Below, one piece after another: positions 33,914-41,408 of a stretch of 64,000 bases of DNA; position 1 is the stretch's first letter; each line of letters starts with the position of its first letter. Below the pieces are notes generated by a model. That model was not told the origin of the DNA and made no database searches. It saw only the letters and a list, made by a program, of their open reading frames with translations. The stretch spans positions 1 through 64,000 of the forward strand of contig CAMTOK010000001.1 in assembly GCA_947074115.1 (NCBI GenBank), in the 5' to 3' direction. The position numbers and the translations under genes were made by a program. Source of the stretch: an uncultured Erysipelotrichaceae bacterium. Lineage in GTDB: Bacteria > Bacillota_I > Bacilli_A > Erysipelotrichales > Coprobacillaceae.

Positions 33914-33944
33914 TTTAGACATCTTTAGACATTTGCTGTCTAAA
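33914..33944. promoter_or_regulatory. Three 0A-box-like elements upstream of spo0A
   Basis: TTTAGACA at 33914-33921 and 33924-33931 (plus strand, 10 bp apart) and its reverse complement TGTCTAAA at 33937-33944. Each contains TTAGACA, which is 6 of 7 with the Spo0A box TTCGACA (reverse TGTCGAA). B. subtilis spo0A is autoregulated through similar boxes. Confidence 0.5.
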
Positions 33945-33998
33945 ACTGTCACATAATTAACGATAAATTATAAAAAAAGAAAACTAAAACGCAAAAAA

Positions 33999-34050
33999 TG
34001 GTATAAATACAAAAAATTGGGTTACTTTTAGTGTTTTTTCAAGATATAAT
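33999..34050 (+). promoter_or_regulatory. Candidate -10 elements of spo0A
   Basis: An extended -10 TGGTATAAA (33999-34007) and a separate TATAAT (34045-34050), 27 bases before the Shine-Dalgarno; two alternative promoters are possible. No clear sigma-H motif was found. Confidence 0.4.
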
Positions 34051-34083
34051 GATGTTGCTGTGGAGGAGTTGAAAGGGGATAAT

Positions 34084-34908
34084 ATGAATACTTACATCGC
34101 TGTAGAACAACAAGAATTATTAGATAATTTAAGAAATGCATTAGAAAGAACAAATCAATTTAGAGTTATTGGTGCTGCAAATAATGGAACTGATTGTTTA
34201 AATTTTTTAAATCAAAGAAACTGTGATTTATTAATCATTGATCTAATGTTACCTGAAATTGATGGGTTGGGAGTTTTAAAAAGATTAAGAGAAATGAATA
34301 AACAAAGTTATAAAAAAGTTATTTGCATTACTCAATTTACAAATCAAATGATTTGCAATATGTTAGAAAGTTTAAATGTTGATTATTGCTTTAAACATCC
34401 ATTTGATTTACAACATTTTGTACAATCTGCTTTATTTATTACAACATCTGAAAATGCTGTTCAAGATACATACAGTAGTTCTGATGAATCAGAAAAATAT
34501 AAAAAAGTTAAAATTGAAAATGAAATTACTGAAATTTTACATGAAGTAGGTATTCCTGCTCACATCAAAGGATATATGTATTTAAGAACTGCTATCTTAA
34601 CAACATATTATAACATTGACATTTTAGGCCAAGTCACAAAAGTGTTATATCCTGATATTGCACGTATGTATAATACAACATCTTCAAGAGTTGAAAGAGC
34701 AATCAGACATGCTATTGAAGTTGCTTGGAATAGGGGGAATACAGAAGCAATTGATGAAATCTTTGGATATACGGTTTCTGCTATTAAAGCTAAACCTACA
34801 AATAGTGAGTTTATTGCAATGATTGCTGATAAATTGAGATTAGCTCATAAAACTGATAGTGTTAAAAAAGAAAGTTTGTATAATTACAAAGACTACATGT
34901 TAAAATAA
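34084..34908 (+). CDS. spo0A: Spo0A, master regulator of sporulation
   Basis: A 274-residue response regulator. The receiver keeps phospho-acceptor Asp53 in [11 protein letters not shown] and Thr83, but the two acidic residues at the start are Val7-Glu8 (IAVEQQEL) and the conserved Lys before Pro-Phe is His105 (FKHPFD). The DNA-binding domain (residues about 150-265) is well kept, including the recognition helix S200[15 protein letters not shown]. ATG 34084 follows AAAGGGGA; upstream GTG 34060 lies before the ribosome site. It comes after spoIVB as in Bacillus. The atypical receiver suggests altered phosphorylation. Confidence 0.95.
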   Translation: MNTYIAVEQQELLDNLRNALERTNQFRVIGAANNGTDCLNFLNQRNCDLLIIDLMLPEIDGLGVLKRLREMNKQSYKKVICITQFTNQMICNMLESLNVDYCFKHPFDLQHFVQSALFITTSENAVQDTYSSSDESEKYKKVKIENEITEILHEVGIPAHIKGYMYLRTAILTTYYNIDILGQVTKVLYPDIARMYNTTSSRVERAIRHAIEVAWNRGNTEAIDEIFGYTVSAIKAKPTNSEFIAMIADKLRLAHKTDSVKKESLYNYKDYMLK

Positions 34909-34916
34909 CAAACAAG

Positions 34917-34946
34917 AAGGGATATAGGCAGCTATATTCCTTTTTT
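34917..34946 (+). terminator. Terminator after spo0A
   Basis: AAGGGATATAG-GCAG-CTATATTCCTT hairpin (one G-U) with T tract. Confidence 0.92.
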
Positions 34947-34952
34947 AATTTA

Positions 34953-34981
34953 TTGAGACACATGATTTGATATGGTAAAAT
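34953..34981 (+). promoter_or_regulatory. Promoter of dinB
   Basis: TTGAGA (34953-34958), 17-base spacer, TAAAAT (34976-34981) with extended -10 TGG. Confidence 0.7.
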
Positions 34982-34999
34982 AATCAAGGAGGTGAGATC

Positions 35000-36217
35000 A
35001 TGACAATTATATTTCATATAGATTTAAATGCTTTTTTTGCGAGTGCTGAAATAACCAAGCATCCAGAATATAAAGGTAAACCTCTTGTGGTTTGTAAACA
35101 ATCACGAAAAAGTATTATCACAACTGCGACATATGAAGCACGACATTATGGAGTCACTTCTGCAATGCCTTTATTTAAAGCAAAAGAGTTATGTCCACAT
35201 TTAATTGTAGTGGAACCTCACTTTGAATTATATAAAAGTTTATCAAACCAGTTCTTTGCTTTGATCTCACAATATTCTTCTGTGTTAGAAGTCGCTAGTA
35301 TAGATGAATGTTATGTAGATGTGAGTGAGTATATTTTAAAACATAAATGTTCTCCTTCTTATTTAGCAAGCCTTATTCAAAAAGACGTAGAACAAAGTTT
35401 AAATCTTCAATGTTCGATTGGTATATCCTATAACAAATTCCTTGCAAAAATGGCGAGTGATATGAAAAAACCAATGGGAATCACAACGATCACGAGAACG
35501 AATTTAAAAGAATTAATTTGGCCATTACCAATAAAAGATATGATTGGTATTGGAAAGAAAACAAGTATCAAGTTAGAAGAAAAAGGAATCTTAACAATAG
35601 GTGATTTAGCTAAATATCCTTCGCTAGACGAACTTAAAAGCATTTTAGGTATTCATGCTCTTCTATTTAAAAAGAAGGCTCAGGGAGAAGATTTTGGGAA
35701 GGTTAACCCTGATAAAAATGATTTAAAATCAATTGGGAATTCACATACATTTGAATTTGATTCAAGAGATGAAACATTCTTAAAAAATGAGTTAAGAAAG
35801 TTATCACAAGAAGTCGCACAAAGGGCGATAAGAAGAGATGTCGTTTCAAATCAAATCAGTATATCAATAAAAGATCAATATTATAAAACAACATCAAAAC
35901 AAATGATTATAGAAGATTATACAAATGAATTTGAAACAATATATTCATATGCACTTATCTTATTTGACACGCTTTATCAAGGTGAATCTTTACGTCTAGT
36001 CGGTGTCAGTTTAAATCACGTTAAATCTAAAAAGAGTGTTTATCAACAATTATCGCTATTTAAACAAAATCATAATGAAGAATGTTCACAAAATCAAATA
36101 GATCAAGTTATTTTTACAATGAATGCTAAACTAGGCGACAAAGTTCTTATGAAAGCTTCAGATTTACCACAAGAAAGTCGAACGATTCAATCAAAATATC
36201 TAATAGATGAAGAATAA
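35000..36217 (+). CDS. dinB: DNA polymerase IV (Y family)
   Basis: A 405-residue error-prone translesion polymerase. Catalytic acids sit in HIDLNAFFASAE and SIDECYVDVS; TTATYEARHYGV is the finger element; a helix-hairpin-helix (MIGIGKKTSIKLEEKGI, SILGIHA) and the little-finger domain follow. The C-terminal region carries YQQLSLF, a beta-clamp-binding motif of QLSLF type. Own promoter and GGAGGTGAG ribosome site. No LexA-like box was recognised. Confidence 0.96.
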   Translation: MTIIFHIDLNAFFASAEITKHPEYKGKPLVVCKQSRKSIITTATYEARHYGVTSAMPLFKAKELCPHLIVVEPHFELYKSLSNQFFALISQYSSVLEVASIDECYVDVSEYILKHKCSPSYLASLIQKDVEQSLNLQCSIGISYNKFLAKMASDMKKPMGITTITRTNLKELIWPLPIKDMIGIGKKTSIKLEEKGILTIGDLAKYPSLDELKSILGIHALLFKKKAQGEDFGKVNPDKNDLKSIGNSHTFEFDSRDETFLKNELRKLSQEVAQRAIRRDVVSNQISISIKDQYYKTTSKQMIIEDYTNEFETIYSYALILFDTLYQGESLRLVGVSLNHVKSKKSVYQQLSLFKQNHNEECSQNQIDQVIFTMNAKLGDKVLMKASDLPQESRTIQSKYLIDEE

Positions 36218-36239
36218 ACATATATACCCCTCATAAGTT
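36212..36239 (+). promoter_or_regulatory. Weak sigma-E-like promoter of spoIIM
   Basis: GAATAAA (36212-36218; 5 of 7 with KMATATT), 13 bases, CATAAGTT (36232-36239; 6 of 8 with the -10). The spacing equals that before sigK and spoIIIAH, and the ribosome site begins 6 bases after the -10, as at sigK. Confidence 0.3.
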
Positions 36240-36256
36240 AAAATGAGGTGATATAA

Positions 36257-36823
36257 ATGAGATCTTTAATAAGAAGATGCCTAAATCAAAAAAAGTACAT
36301 TGTTATCTCAATGACGATTTTTTTTGTAATGGGATTAATTTTTTCGTTTTTTCAATATGATACATTTAGTGAGAATTTACTTCCGTATTTTAATAATTTA
36401 TTTTATTTTAAAAGTACTGAAAATTTATCAATGTATCAATTATATGTTGTAGAAAGCATTGTCGTAATTGTTATTTGTACATATTTGAGTACAAGTTATC
36501 TGGGCTTTGTTGGACTAGGATCTGTCCTATTTTTAAAAGGAATACAACTTGGCATTTCAATTCAATATATCTTTTTAACTGAAAGTTTTGGTTTTGTTAT
36601 GTTTTTAATTATGCTTGCTGAAATAATTATTGAATGTTTATACTTTGTTCCAATTTATATGAATATTCATTTGTCCTTGTACGTTATGTATACAACTTTC
36701 TGTATAGAACAAACGATTTCTGGAAAAAATCTTTTTAATTATTTATTAAATATATTAATCGCGTCACTTGTTGTTTTTATGTTAACACTTGCATTTAGAA
36801 TTTATGTCATTCCTTTGATATAG
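36257..36823 (+). CDS. spoIIM: SpoIIM-family membrane protein
   Basis: A 188-residue polytopic protein with five likely helices (about residues 15-32, 63-80, 82-100, 108-130, 160-180). SpoIIM with SpoIID and SpoIIP forms the DMP machine that drives engulfment. Evidence is topology, size, the GLIFSFF-type first helix, the small-residue-rich FVGLGSVLFLKGIQLG segment and position: spoIIM-xerD-deoB is the Bacillus order. The sequence is diverged. GAGGTG gives the ribosome site. No fur precedes it; dinB does. Confidence 0.83.
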   Translation: MRSLIRRCLNQKKYIVISMTIFFVMGLIFSFFQYDTFSENLLPYFNNLFYFKSTENLSMYQLYVVESIVVIVICTYLSTSYLGFVGLGSVLFLKGIQLGISIQYIFLTESFGFVMFLIMLAEIIIECLYFVPIYMNIHLSLYVMYTTFCIEQTISGKNLFNYLLNILIASLVVFMLTLAFRIYVIPLI

Positions 36824-36847
36824 ATAATAGCAATTTATTAATAAATT

Positions 36848-36856
36848 TGTTATAAT
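36848..36856 (+). promoter_or_regulatory. Extended -10 promoter of xerD
   Basis: TGTTATAAT (36848-36856); expected TSS near 36863 rules out ATG 36857 as the xerD start. Confidence 0.5.
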
Positions 36857-36871
36857 ATGTTCGGTGATATT

Positions 36872-37783
36872 ATGAAATGTCGATATGCATATAAATTATA
36901 CAAACAATATTTAATCGTAGAGAAGGGGTTATCTACTCATACTGTCTTAGGATATGAGCGAGATATCCTTCTCCTTTTTGATTTTATTGAAAAGCAATAC
37001 CATATTGATCAAATAGAAGGAATCAATCAAGACTGTATATTTGATTATTTTAAAACAATTAAAAAAGATTTAAAACAATCAACTTTAAATAGGAAGCTTG
37101 TTTCTTTTAGACAATTTTATAAATTTCTTTTGAGGGATAAAATTGTCGCACATAATATAATGAGTTTATTTGAATTTGGAAAAAAAGAATTGTATTTACC
37201 AACAGTATTAACAAGGAAAGAAATAGATCTCTTATTTCAATCATTTAAAGATGATGATGCGATAGCGTTAAGAGATCGTTCTATGACTGAGTTATTGTAT
37301 GCAACAGGGCTCAGGGTCAGTGAAATGTGTACATTACAATTATCACAAATCAATATTAATAAATGTTTATTGAGATGTGTAGGGAAGGGTGGTAGAGAAA
37401 AAATAGTACCTTTCCATCAAGAGTGTGCAGATTTGTTAAAACGATATGTAGATACATCAAGGCAAGAGTTATTGGATGAGAGAGATTCTCCATATTTATT
37501 TATTACAAAAAATAACCATCCAGTATCACGCCAAGATTATTATCTCACCTTAGAAAAATATGCGACACAAGCAGGGTTGAATAAACATATTTCACCTCAT
37601 ACATTAAGACACACATTTGCGACGCATTTATTAGAAAATGATGCTGATTTGAGAACAATTCAAGAATTGCTTGGACATAAAGATATTCAAACAACAACAA
37701 TCTATACACATGTGACATCAGATAAGTTAATAGAAGAATATAGAAGCAAGCATCCAAGGATGCGAAAGGAGTATATAAAATGA
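36872..37783 (+). CDS. xerD: Tyrosine recombinase XerD
   Basis: A 303-residue site-specific recombinase that resolves chromosome dimers at dif together with XerC or alone. An N-terminal SAM-like domain (KGLSTHTVLGYERDI, STLNRKLVSFRQFY) is followed by the catalytic domain with Arg in TGLRVSEM, His-x-x-Arg in HTLRHTFATHLL, His in LGHKDIQTT and nucleophile Tyr in YTHV. ATG 36872 is chosen because ATG 36857 lies directly after a TATAAT box. Position before deoB fits Bacillus ripX/xerD. It overlaps deoB by 4 bases. Confidence 0.93.
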   Translation: MKCRYAYKLYKQYLIVEKGLSTHTVLGYERDILLLFDFIEKQYHIDQIEGINQDCIFDYFKTIKKDLKQSTLNRKLVSFRQFYKFLLRDKIVAHNIMSLFEFGKKELYLPTVLTRKEIDLLFQSFKDDDAIALRDRSMTELLYATGLRVSEMCTLQLSQININKCLLRCVGKGGREKIVPFHQECADLLKRYVDTSRQELLDERDSPYLFITKNNHPVSRQDYYLTLEKYATQAGLNKHISPHTLRHTFATHLLENDADLRTIQELLGHKDIQTTTIYTHVTSDKLIEEYRSKHPRMRKEYIK

Positions 37784-38958
37784 AATATAAAAGAATTTAT
37801 TTAATCGTTTTAGATTCAGTAGGAATAGGAAATGCAAAAGACGCCCTAGAATTTGGAGACGAGGGGAGTCATACACTACAAAGTATAGCGAAGGCGAGTC
37901 AAGGATTAAATGTCCCTACATTAGAAAAATTAGGTTTAGGACATATAGGAGAATTCGAAGGAATAGATCAAAAAAATAATTTTAAGGGTGTAGTGACACG
38001 TTTAAATGAACTTTCATTAGGAAAAGATACAATGACAGGTCATTGGGAAATGATGGGGTTAGAAATAACTGAACCATTTATGACATTTACTGAAACAGGA
38101 TTCCCAAAAGAATTTATTGAGGCGTTTGAACAACATACTGGTAGAAAATGTGTAGGGAATTACGCAGAAAGTGGAACAAAGATATTGGACGATTGGGGTG
38201 AACATCACCAAAAAACAGGAGATTGGATTGTTTATACTTCAGCTGATTCAGTATTCCAAGTCGCTGCTAATGAAGCCGTTGTCCCATTAGATGAATTATA
38301 TGCTGCATGTGAATTTGCAAGAGAACTTGCGATGGATGAAAAATGGAAAGTTGGAAGAATTATTGCAAGACCATTTGTAGGGGAACGAGTAGGAGAGTAC
38401 AAAAGAACTCCAAATCGTCATGATTGGGCATTAAAACCGTTTGGTAAAACAGTTTTAAATTCATTAGCAGATAATAATATTGAAGTTATTGGTATTGGGA
38501 AAATACCAGATATCTTTGTTAATGAAGGTATAACAAAAGCAATTAAATCAGTATCAAATGAAGATGGCATGAATAAAACAATTGAATTGCTCAATCAAGA
38601 TTTCACAGGATTAGCTTTCTTAAATCTTGTTGATTTTGACGCTGTTTATGGGCATAGACGTGATCCAATTGGTTATGGAAAAGCAATCGAAGAATTTGAT
38701 CTTCAATTAGCAACATTCATTAATCATATGCAAGAAACAGATCTTGTTATGATTACAGCAGATCATGGAAATGACCCTTGTTTCAAAGGAACAGACCACA
38801 CACGTGAACAAGTTCCATTAATCATGTATAGCCCATCAATGACAACATCAAAAATTTTAGAAGAACAACCTAACTTTGGGGTAATAGGGGCAACAATTGC
38901 AGAAAACTTTAACGTAGAGAATCCTGGTATAGGGGACTCGGTATTAGGAGACTTATAA
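37780..38958 (+). CDS. deoB: Phosphopentomutase
   Basis: A 392-residue alkaline-phosphatase-superfamily enzyme that interconverts ribose-1- and ribose-5-phosphate (and deoxy forms), linking nucleoside salvage to central metabolism. Metal and catalytic motifs are LDSVGIGNAKD, GKDTMTGHWEMMG with the phospho-Thr, and MITADHGNDPCFKGTDHTRE. Full length. Overlaps xerD by 4 bases and the next gene by 1, so all are co-transcribed. No purine nucleoside phosphorylase follows, unlike Bacillus. Confidence 0.97.
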   Translation: MKYKRIYLIVLDSVGIGNAKDALEFGDEGSHTLQSIAKASQGLNVPTLEKLGLGHIGEFEGIDQKNNFKGVVTRLNELSLGKDTMTGHWEMMGLEITEPFMTFTETGFPKEFIEAFEQHTGRKCVGNYAESGTKILDDWGEHHQKTGDWIVYTSADSVFQVAANEAVVPLDELYAACEFARELAMDEKWKVGRIIARPFVGERVGEYKRTPNRHDWALKPFGKTVLNSLADNNIEVIGIGKIPDIFVNEGITKAIKSVSNEDGMNKTIELLNQDFTGLAFLNLVDFDAVYGHRRDPIGYGKAIEEFDLQLATFINHMQETDLVMITADHGNDPCFKGTDHTREQVPLIMYSPSMTTSKILEEQPNFGVIGATIAENFNVENPGIGDSVLGDL

Positions 38959-39239
38959 TGAACGAACAAACATCGTTAGTAAAAAAGAAGGTGTATTTAA
39001 CACTTATTTGTTTAACAATAGGAACGTTATTATTTATATTCGGTTTATCTTATACAGAACAAAACGTTCTATTAACAACTAATTATATATTTGCAATGGT
39101 TTTATTTGTTTTATCGTTTATAACAATTCATAAAACATTAAAAACAGATCAGTATAAAATTTTAAAGTATATGTGGGCCTTAGATTTATTCTTTATAGTT
39201 TTATGTAGTGTTGTTTATTTTGTGAGAGTGTTTGCATGA
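38958..39239 (+). CDS. Unknown small membrane protein
   Basis: A 93-residue protein with three predicted helices (about residues 12-30, 38-57 and 68-90) and a polar N-terminus MNEQTSLVKKK. I do not recognise a family. It overlaps deoB by one base and the GNAT gene by 4, so it is translated as part of the xerD-deoB operon. Its ATG sits in TAATGA with no strong Shine-Dalgarno, suggesting coupling. Confidence 0.7.
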   Translation: MNEQTSLVKKKVYLTLICLTIGTLLFIFGLSYTEQNVLLTTNYIFAMVLFVLSFITIHKTLKTDQYKILKYMWALDLFFIVLCSVVYFVRVFA

Positions 39240-39652
39240 AAATTTCATTTCAATACTATGATAAATTACCAATAGTGTGTAGACAAATACGTGAAAAGGT
39301 TTTTATGGAAGAACAAGGATTTATCAATGAATTTGATAAATATGATGAAATTAGTACGCATATTGTCATGTACAAAGGACAAATCGCAATTGGGACATCA
39401 AGATTTTATTTAGATTATCAAGGCGATATTCATTTAGGTAGAATAGCAGTTTTAAAAAGTGAGCGTGGTCATCATTATGGTGATGACCTTATGAGATATT
39501 CGATTCAACTCATTAAAGAACAATATCCAAAACATCTCATTATTATATCTGCTCAAATTCAAGCAAAAGAATTCTATGAAAAATTAGGATTTAAAGCTAC
39601 AGGAACAGAATATTTAGATGAACATACTCCCCACATTGATATGTATATATAA
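39236..39652 (+). CDS. GNAT-family N-acetyltransferase (YjcF/ElaA-like)
   Basis: A 138-residue acetyltransferase. The pattern VFMEEQGF near the N-terminus, GTSRFYLD, LGRIAVLKSERGHHYGDDLM (acetyl-CoA pyrophosphate loop in variant form) and AKEFYEKLGFKATG are typical of the YjcF/ElaA group. Substrate is unknown. It overlaps the preceding membrane gene by 4 bases and ends the operon before two back-to-back terminators. Confidence 0.88.
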   Translation: MKISFQYYDKLPIVCRQIREKVFMEEQGFINEFDKYDEISTHIVMYKGQIAIGTSRFYLDYQGDIHLGRIAVLKSERGHHYGDDLMRYSIQLIKEQYPKHLIIISAQIQAKEFYEKLGFKATGTEYLDEHTPHIDMYI

Positions 39653-39686
39653 CATAATATACATTATGCGAAGTTGTAAATATATG

Positions 39687-39723
39687 AACAATATACTATT
39701 AACTAAGGTATATTGTTTTTTTA
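39687..39723 (+). terminator. Terminator of the xerD-deoB operon
   Basis: AACAATATAC and GTATATTGTT pair over an 11-base loop, followed by a run of T. Confidence 0.85.
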
Positions 39724-39725
39724 TA

Positions 39726-39754
39726 AAGAAAAAGCCAGTTCTTTCGAACTGGTT
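39726..39754 (-). terminator. Terminator after purF
   Basis: CCAGTTC-TTTC-GAACTGG hairpin; on the minus strand it is followed by a T-rich tract. Confidence 0.88.
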
Positions 39755-41171
39755 ATTTCTTATCTTTATTTGCTGTTTCAAATGATCCATATAATTTAGT
39801 GACATAATCACCGTTAAAACATGACATACATAAACCACATGTGTGTTCATCTTTGTAATGAACTGATTTGTGTAATCCTTCTTCACTGATAAATGATAAT
39901 GAATCAGCTTCAATGAATTCGCATAATGCATTAACATCCATTTTATTAGAAATTAATTCTTCTATTGTTGATGTATCAACACCATAGAAACATGGATATT
40001 TAATTGCTGGTGAAGCGATTCTTACATGAACTTCACTCGCCCCTGCTTCTTTTAATAAACGAACGATACGTTTAGAAGTCGTTCCTCTAACAATTGAATC
40101 ATCAATCATAATGACTTTTTTGTTGTTAACAATTGATGATACAGCTGATAATTTCATTCTTACACCTTGTTCTCTTAATTCTTGAGTTGGTTGAATGAAT
40201 GTACGCCCTACGTATTTATTTTTTACAAGACCCATTTCATATGGTATACCTGATGCTTCAGCATAACCGATTGCTGCTGAAATTGATGAATCTGGAACAC
40301 CAATAACAACATCAGCATCTACTGGTGCTTCTTCAAATAAGACTTTACCAGCATTTTTTCTTGTTGTGTGGACATTGATTCCATCAATATTGCTATCCGG
40401 TCTTGAGAAGTAAATATACTCCATAGCACAAATTTTATCGACAACAGGTTTGTTCGTATAAAGTTTAGAAAGTAATTCACCGTCTTTAACTCTTACGATT
40501 TCTCCTGGTTCTACATCTCTTACATATTTAGCCCCGACGATATCTAATGCACATGTTTCAGATGCGAAAACATAAGCACCATTAGGAAGCTGACCGATAG
40601 ATAATGGTCTTAATCCATAACGGTCTCTTGCTGCATAAATTCTATCTTCTACTAAGATAATAAATGCAAAAGCCCCATCAAGTTGTTCTAATGATTGACA
40701 GATACGATCAATTAAACGTCCCTCTTCTCTTTTGATTAAGTGACCTAAAATTTCTGTATCTGAAGATGAAGAGAAAATACTACCTTTTGCTTCAAGTTCT
40801 TCTTTTAAAACGTGAGCATTAACAAGGTTACCATTATGGCAAATCCCTAATGATCCTTTTAAGGTTTGAAATAAGAATGGTTGAACATTAGCGATTCCCC
40901 CACCACCAGCAGTTGAGTATCTTACGTGACCAATAGCTGAATCTCCTTCTAATTTCGCCAATCTTTTTGCATCAAACACTTCAGTAACAAGACCTTCCCC
41001 TTTGTGTACTGATAGTCCGTTATTCGTACGTACAATAATTCCTGCAGCTTCTTGCCCTCTATGTTGTAAACTATGTAATCCATAGTAACATAAATTCGCA
41101 GCATTTGAGTGTCCTGCTACGGCAAATACACCACATTCTTCATGTAATTCATCTTGTGTTGTTAAGTCCAT
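39753..41171 (-). CDS. purF: Amidophosphoribosyltransferase
   Basis: A 472-residue enzyme that makes phosphoribosylamine from PRPP and glutamine, the first step of purine synthesis. The N-terminal nucleophile Cys13 follows a 12-residue propeptide (ECGVFAVAG). The glutaminase domain is followed by the phosphoribosyltransferase with VIMIDDSIVRGTTSKRI, the PRPP loop. Cysteines in CGLCMSC and YPCFY fit the [4Fe-4S] type of Bacillus. ATG 41171 is chosen for GGAGG 5 bases upstream; the ORF extends 15 codons further without a site. It stands alone, with no other pur genes here. Confidence 0.96.
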   Translation of the reverse strand: MDLTTQDELHEECGVFAVAGHSNAANLCYYGLHSLQHRGQEAAGIIVRTNNGLSVHKGEGLVTEVFDAKRLAKLEGDSAIGHVRYSTAGGGGIANVQPFLFQTLKGSLGICHNGNLVNAHVLKEELEAKGSIFSSSSDTEILGHLIKREEGRLIDRICQSLEQLDGAFAFIILVEDRIYAARDRYGLRPLSIGQLPNGAYVFASETCALDIVGAKYVRDVEPGEIVRVKDGELLSKLYTNKPVVDKICAMEYIYFSRPDSNIDGINVHTTRKNAGKVLFEEAPVDADVVIGVPDSSISAAIGYAEASGIPYEMGLVKNKYVGRTFIQPTQELREQGVRMKLSAVSSIVNNKKVIMIDDSIVRGTTSKRIVRLLKEAGASEVHVRIASPAIKYPCFYGVDTSTIEELISNKMDVNALCEFIEADSLSFISEEGLHKSVHYKDEHTCGLCMSCFNGDYVTKLYGSFETANKDKK

Positions 41172-41206
41172 ATTTTCCTCCAAATTGATTCTTTTCATAC
41201 CACTAA

Positions 41207-41235
41207 AATTTATCAAATATTAACCATAATGTCAA
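41207..41235 (-). promoter_or_regulatory. Promoter of purF
   Basis: On the minus strand TTGACA (41235-41230), 17-base spacer, TAAATT (41212-41207). The rest of the 235-base gap up to 41406 holds only a terminator and AT-rich sequence; no purine riboswitch pattern was recognised. Confidence 0.6.
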
Positions 41236-41375
41236 TAAATGATGAAGAAAGTTTCCTGTCTTTACAAATTATTATTAAACAAAATCATCATTTCAAAAAT
41301 AAATAATTGAATATATGAAAAATATTTTAAATTCTTTCTATAAAAAGCCATAACTGTAACATAAACTTATCTTTT

Positions 41376-41408
41376 CTAAAAGAAAACACTTCGACCATTC
41401 GAAGTGTT
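41376..41408 (-). terminator. Terminator of the DUF815/DUF2156-GNAT operon
   Basis: AACACTTCGA-CCAT-TCGAAGTGTT, a perfect 10-bp stem at the stop codon, with TTTTCTTTT following on the minus strand. Confidence 0.92.

Noticed and set aside
36857-36871. ATG 36857 as xerD start
   Set aside because: It directly follows a TATAAT box, so it would lie upstream of the expected TSS.
41172-41406. Purine riboswitch or other leader RNA before purF
   Set aside because: No conserved three-way-junction core was visible; the gap holds the purF promoter and the terminator of the neighbouring operon.
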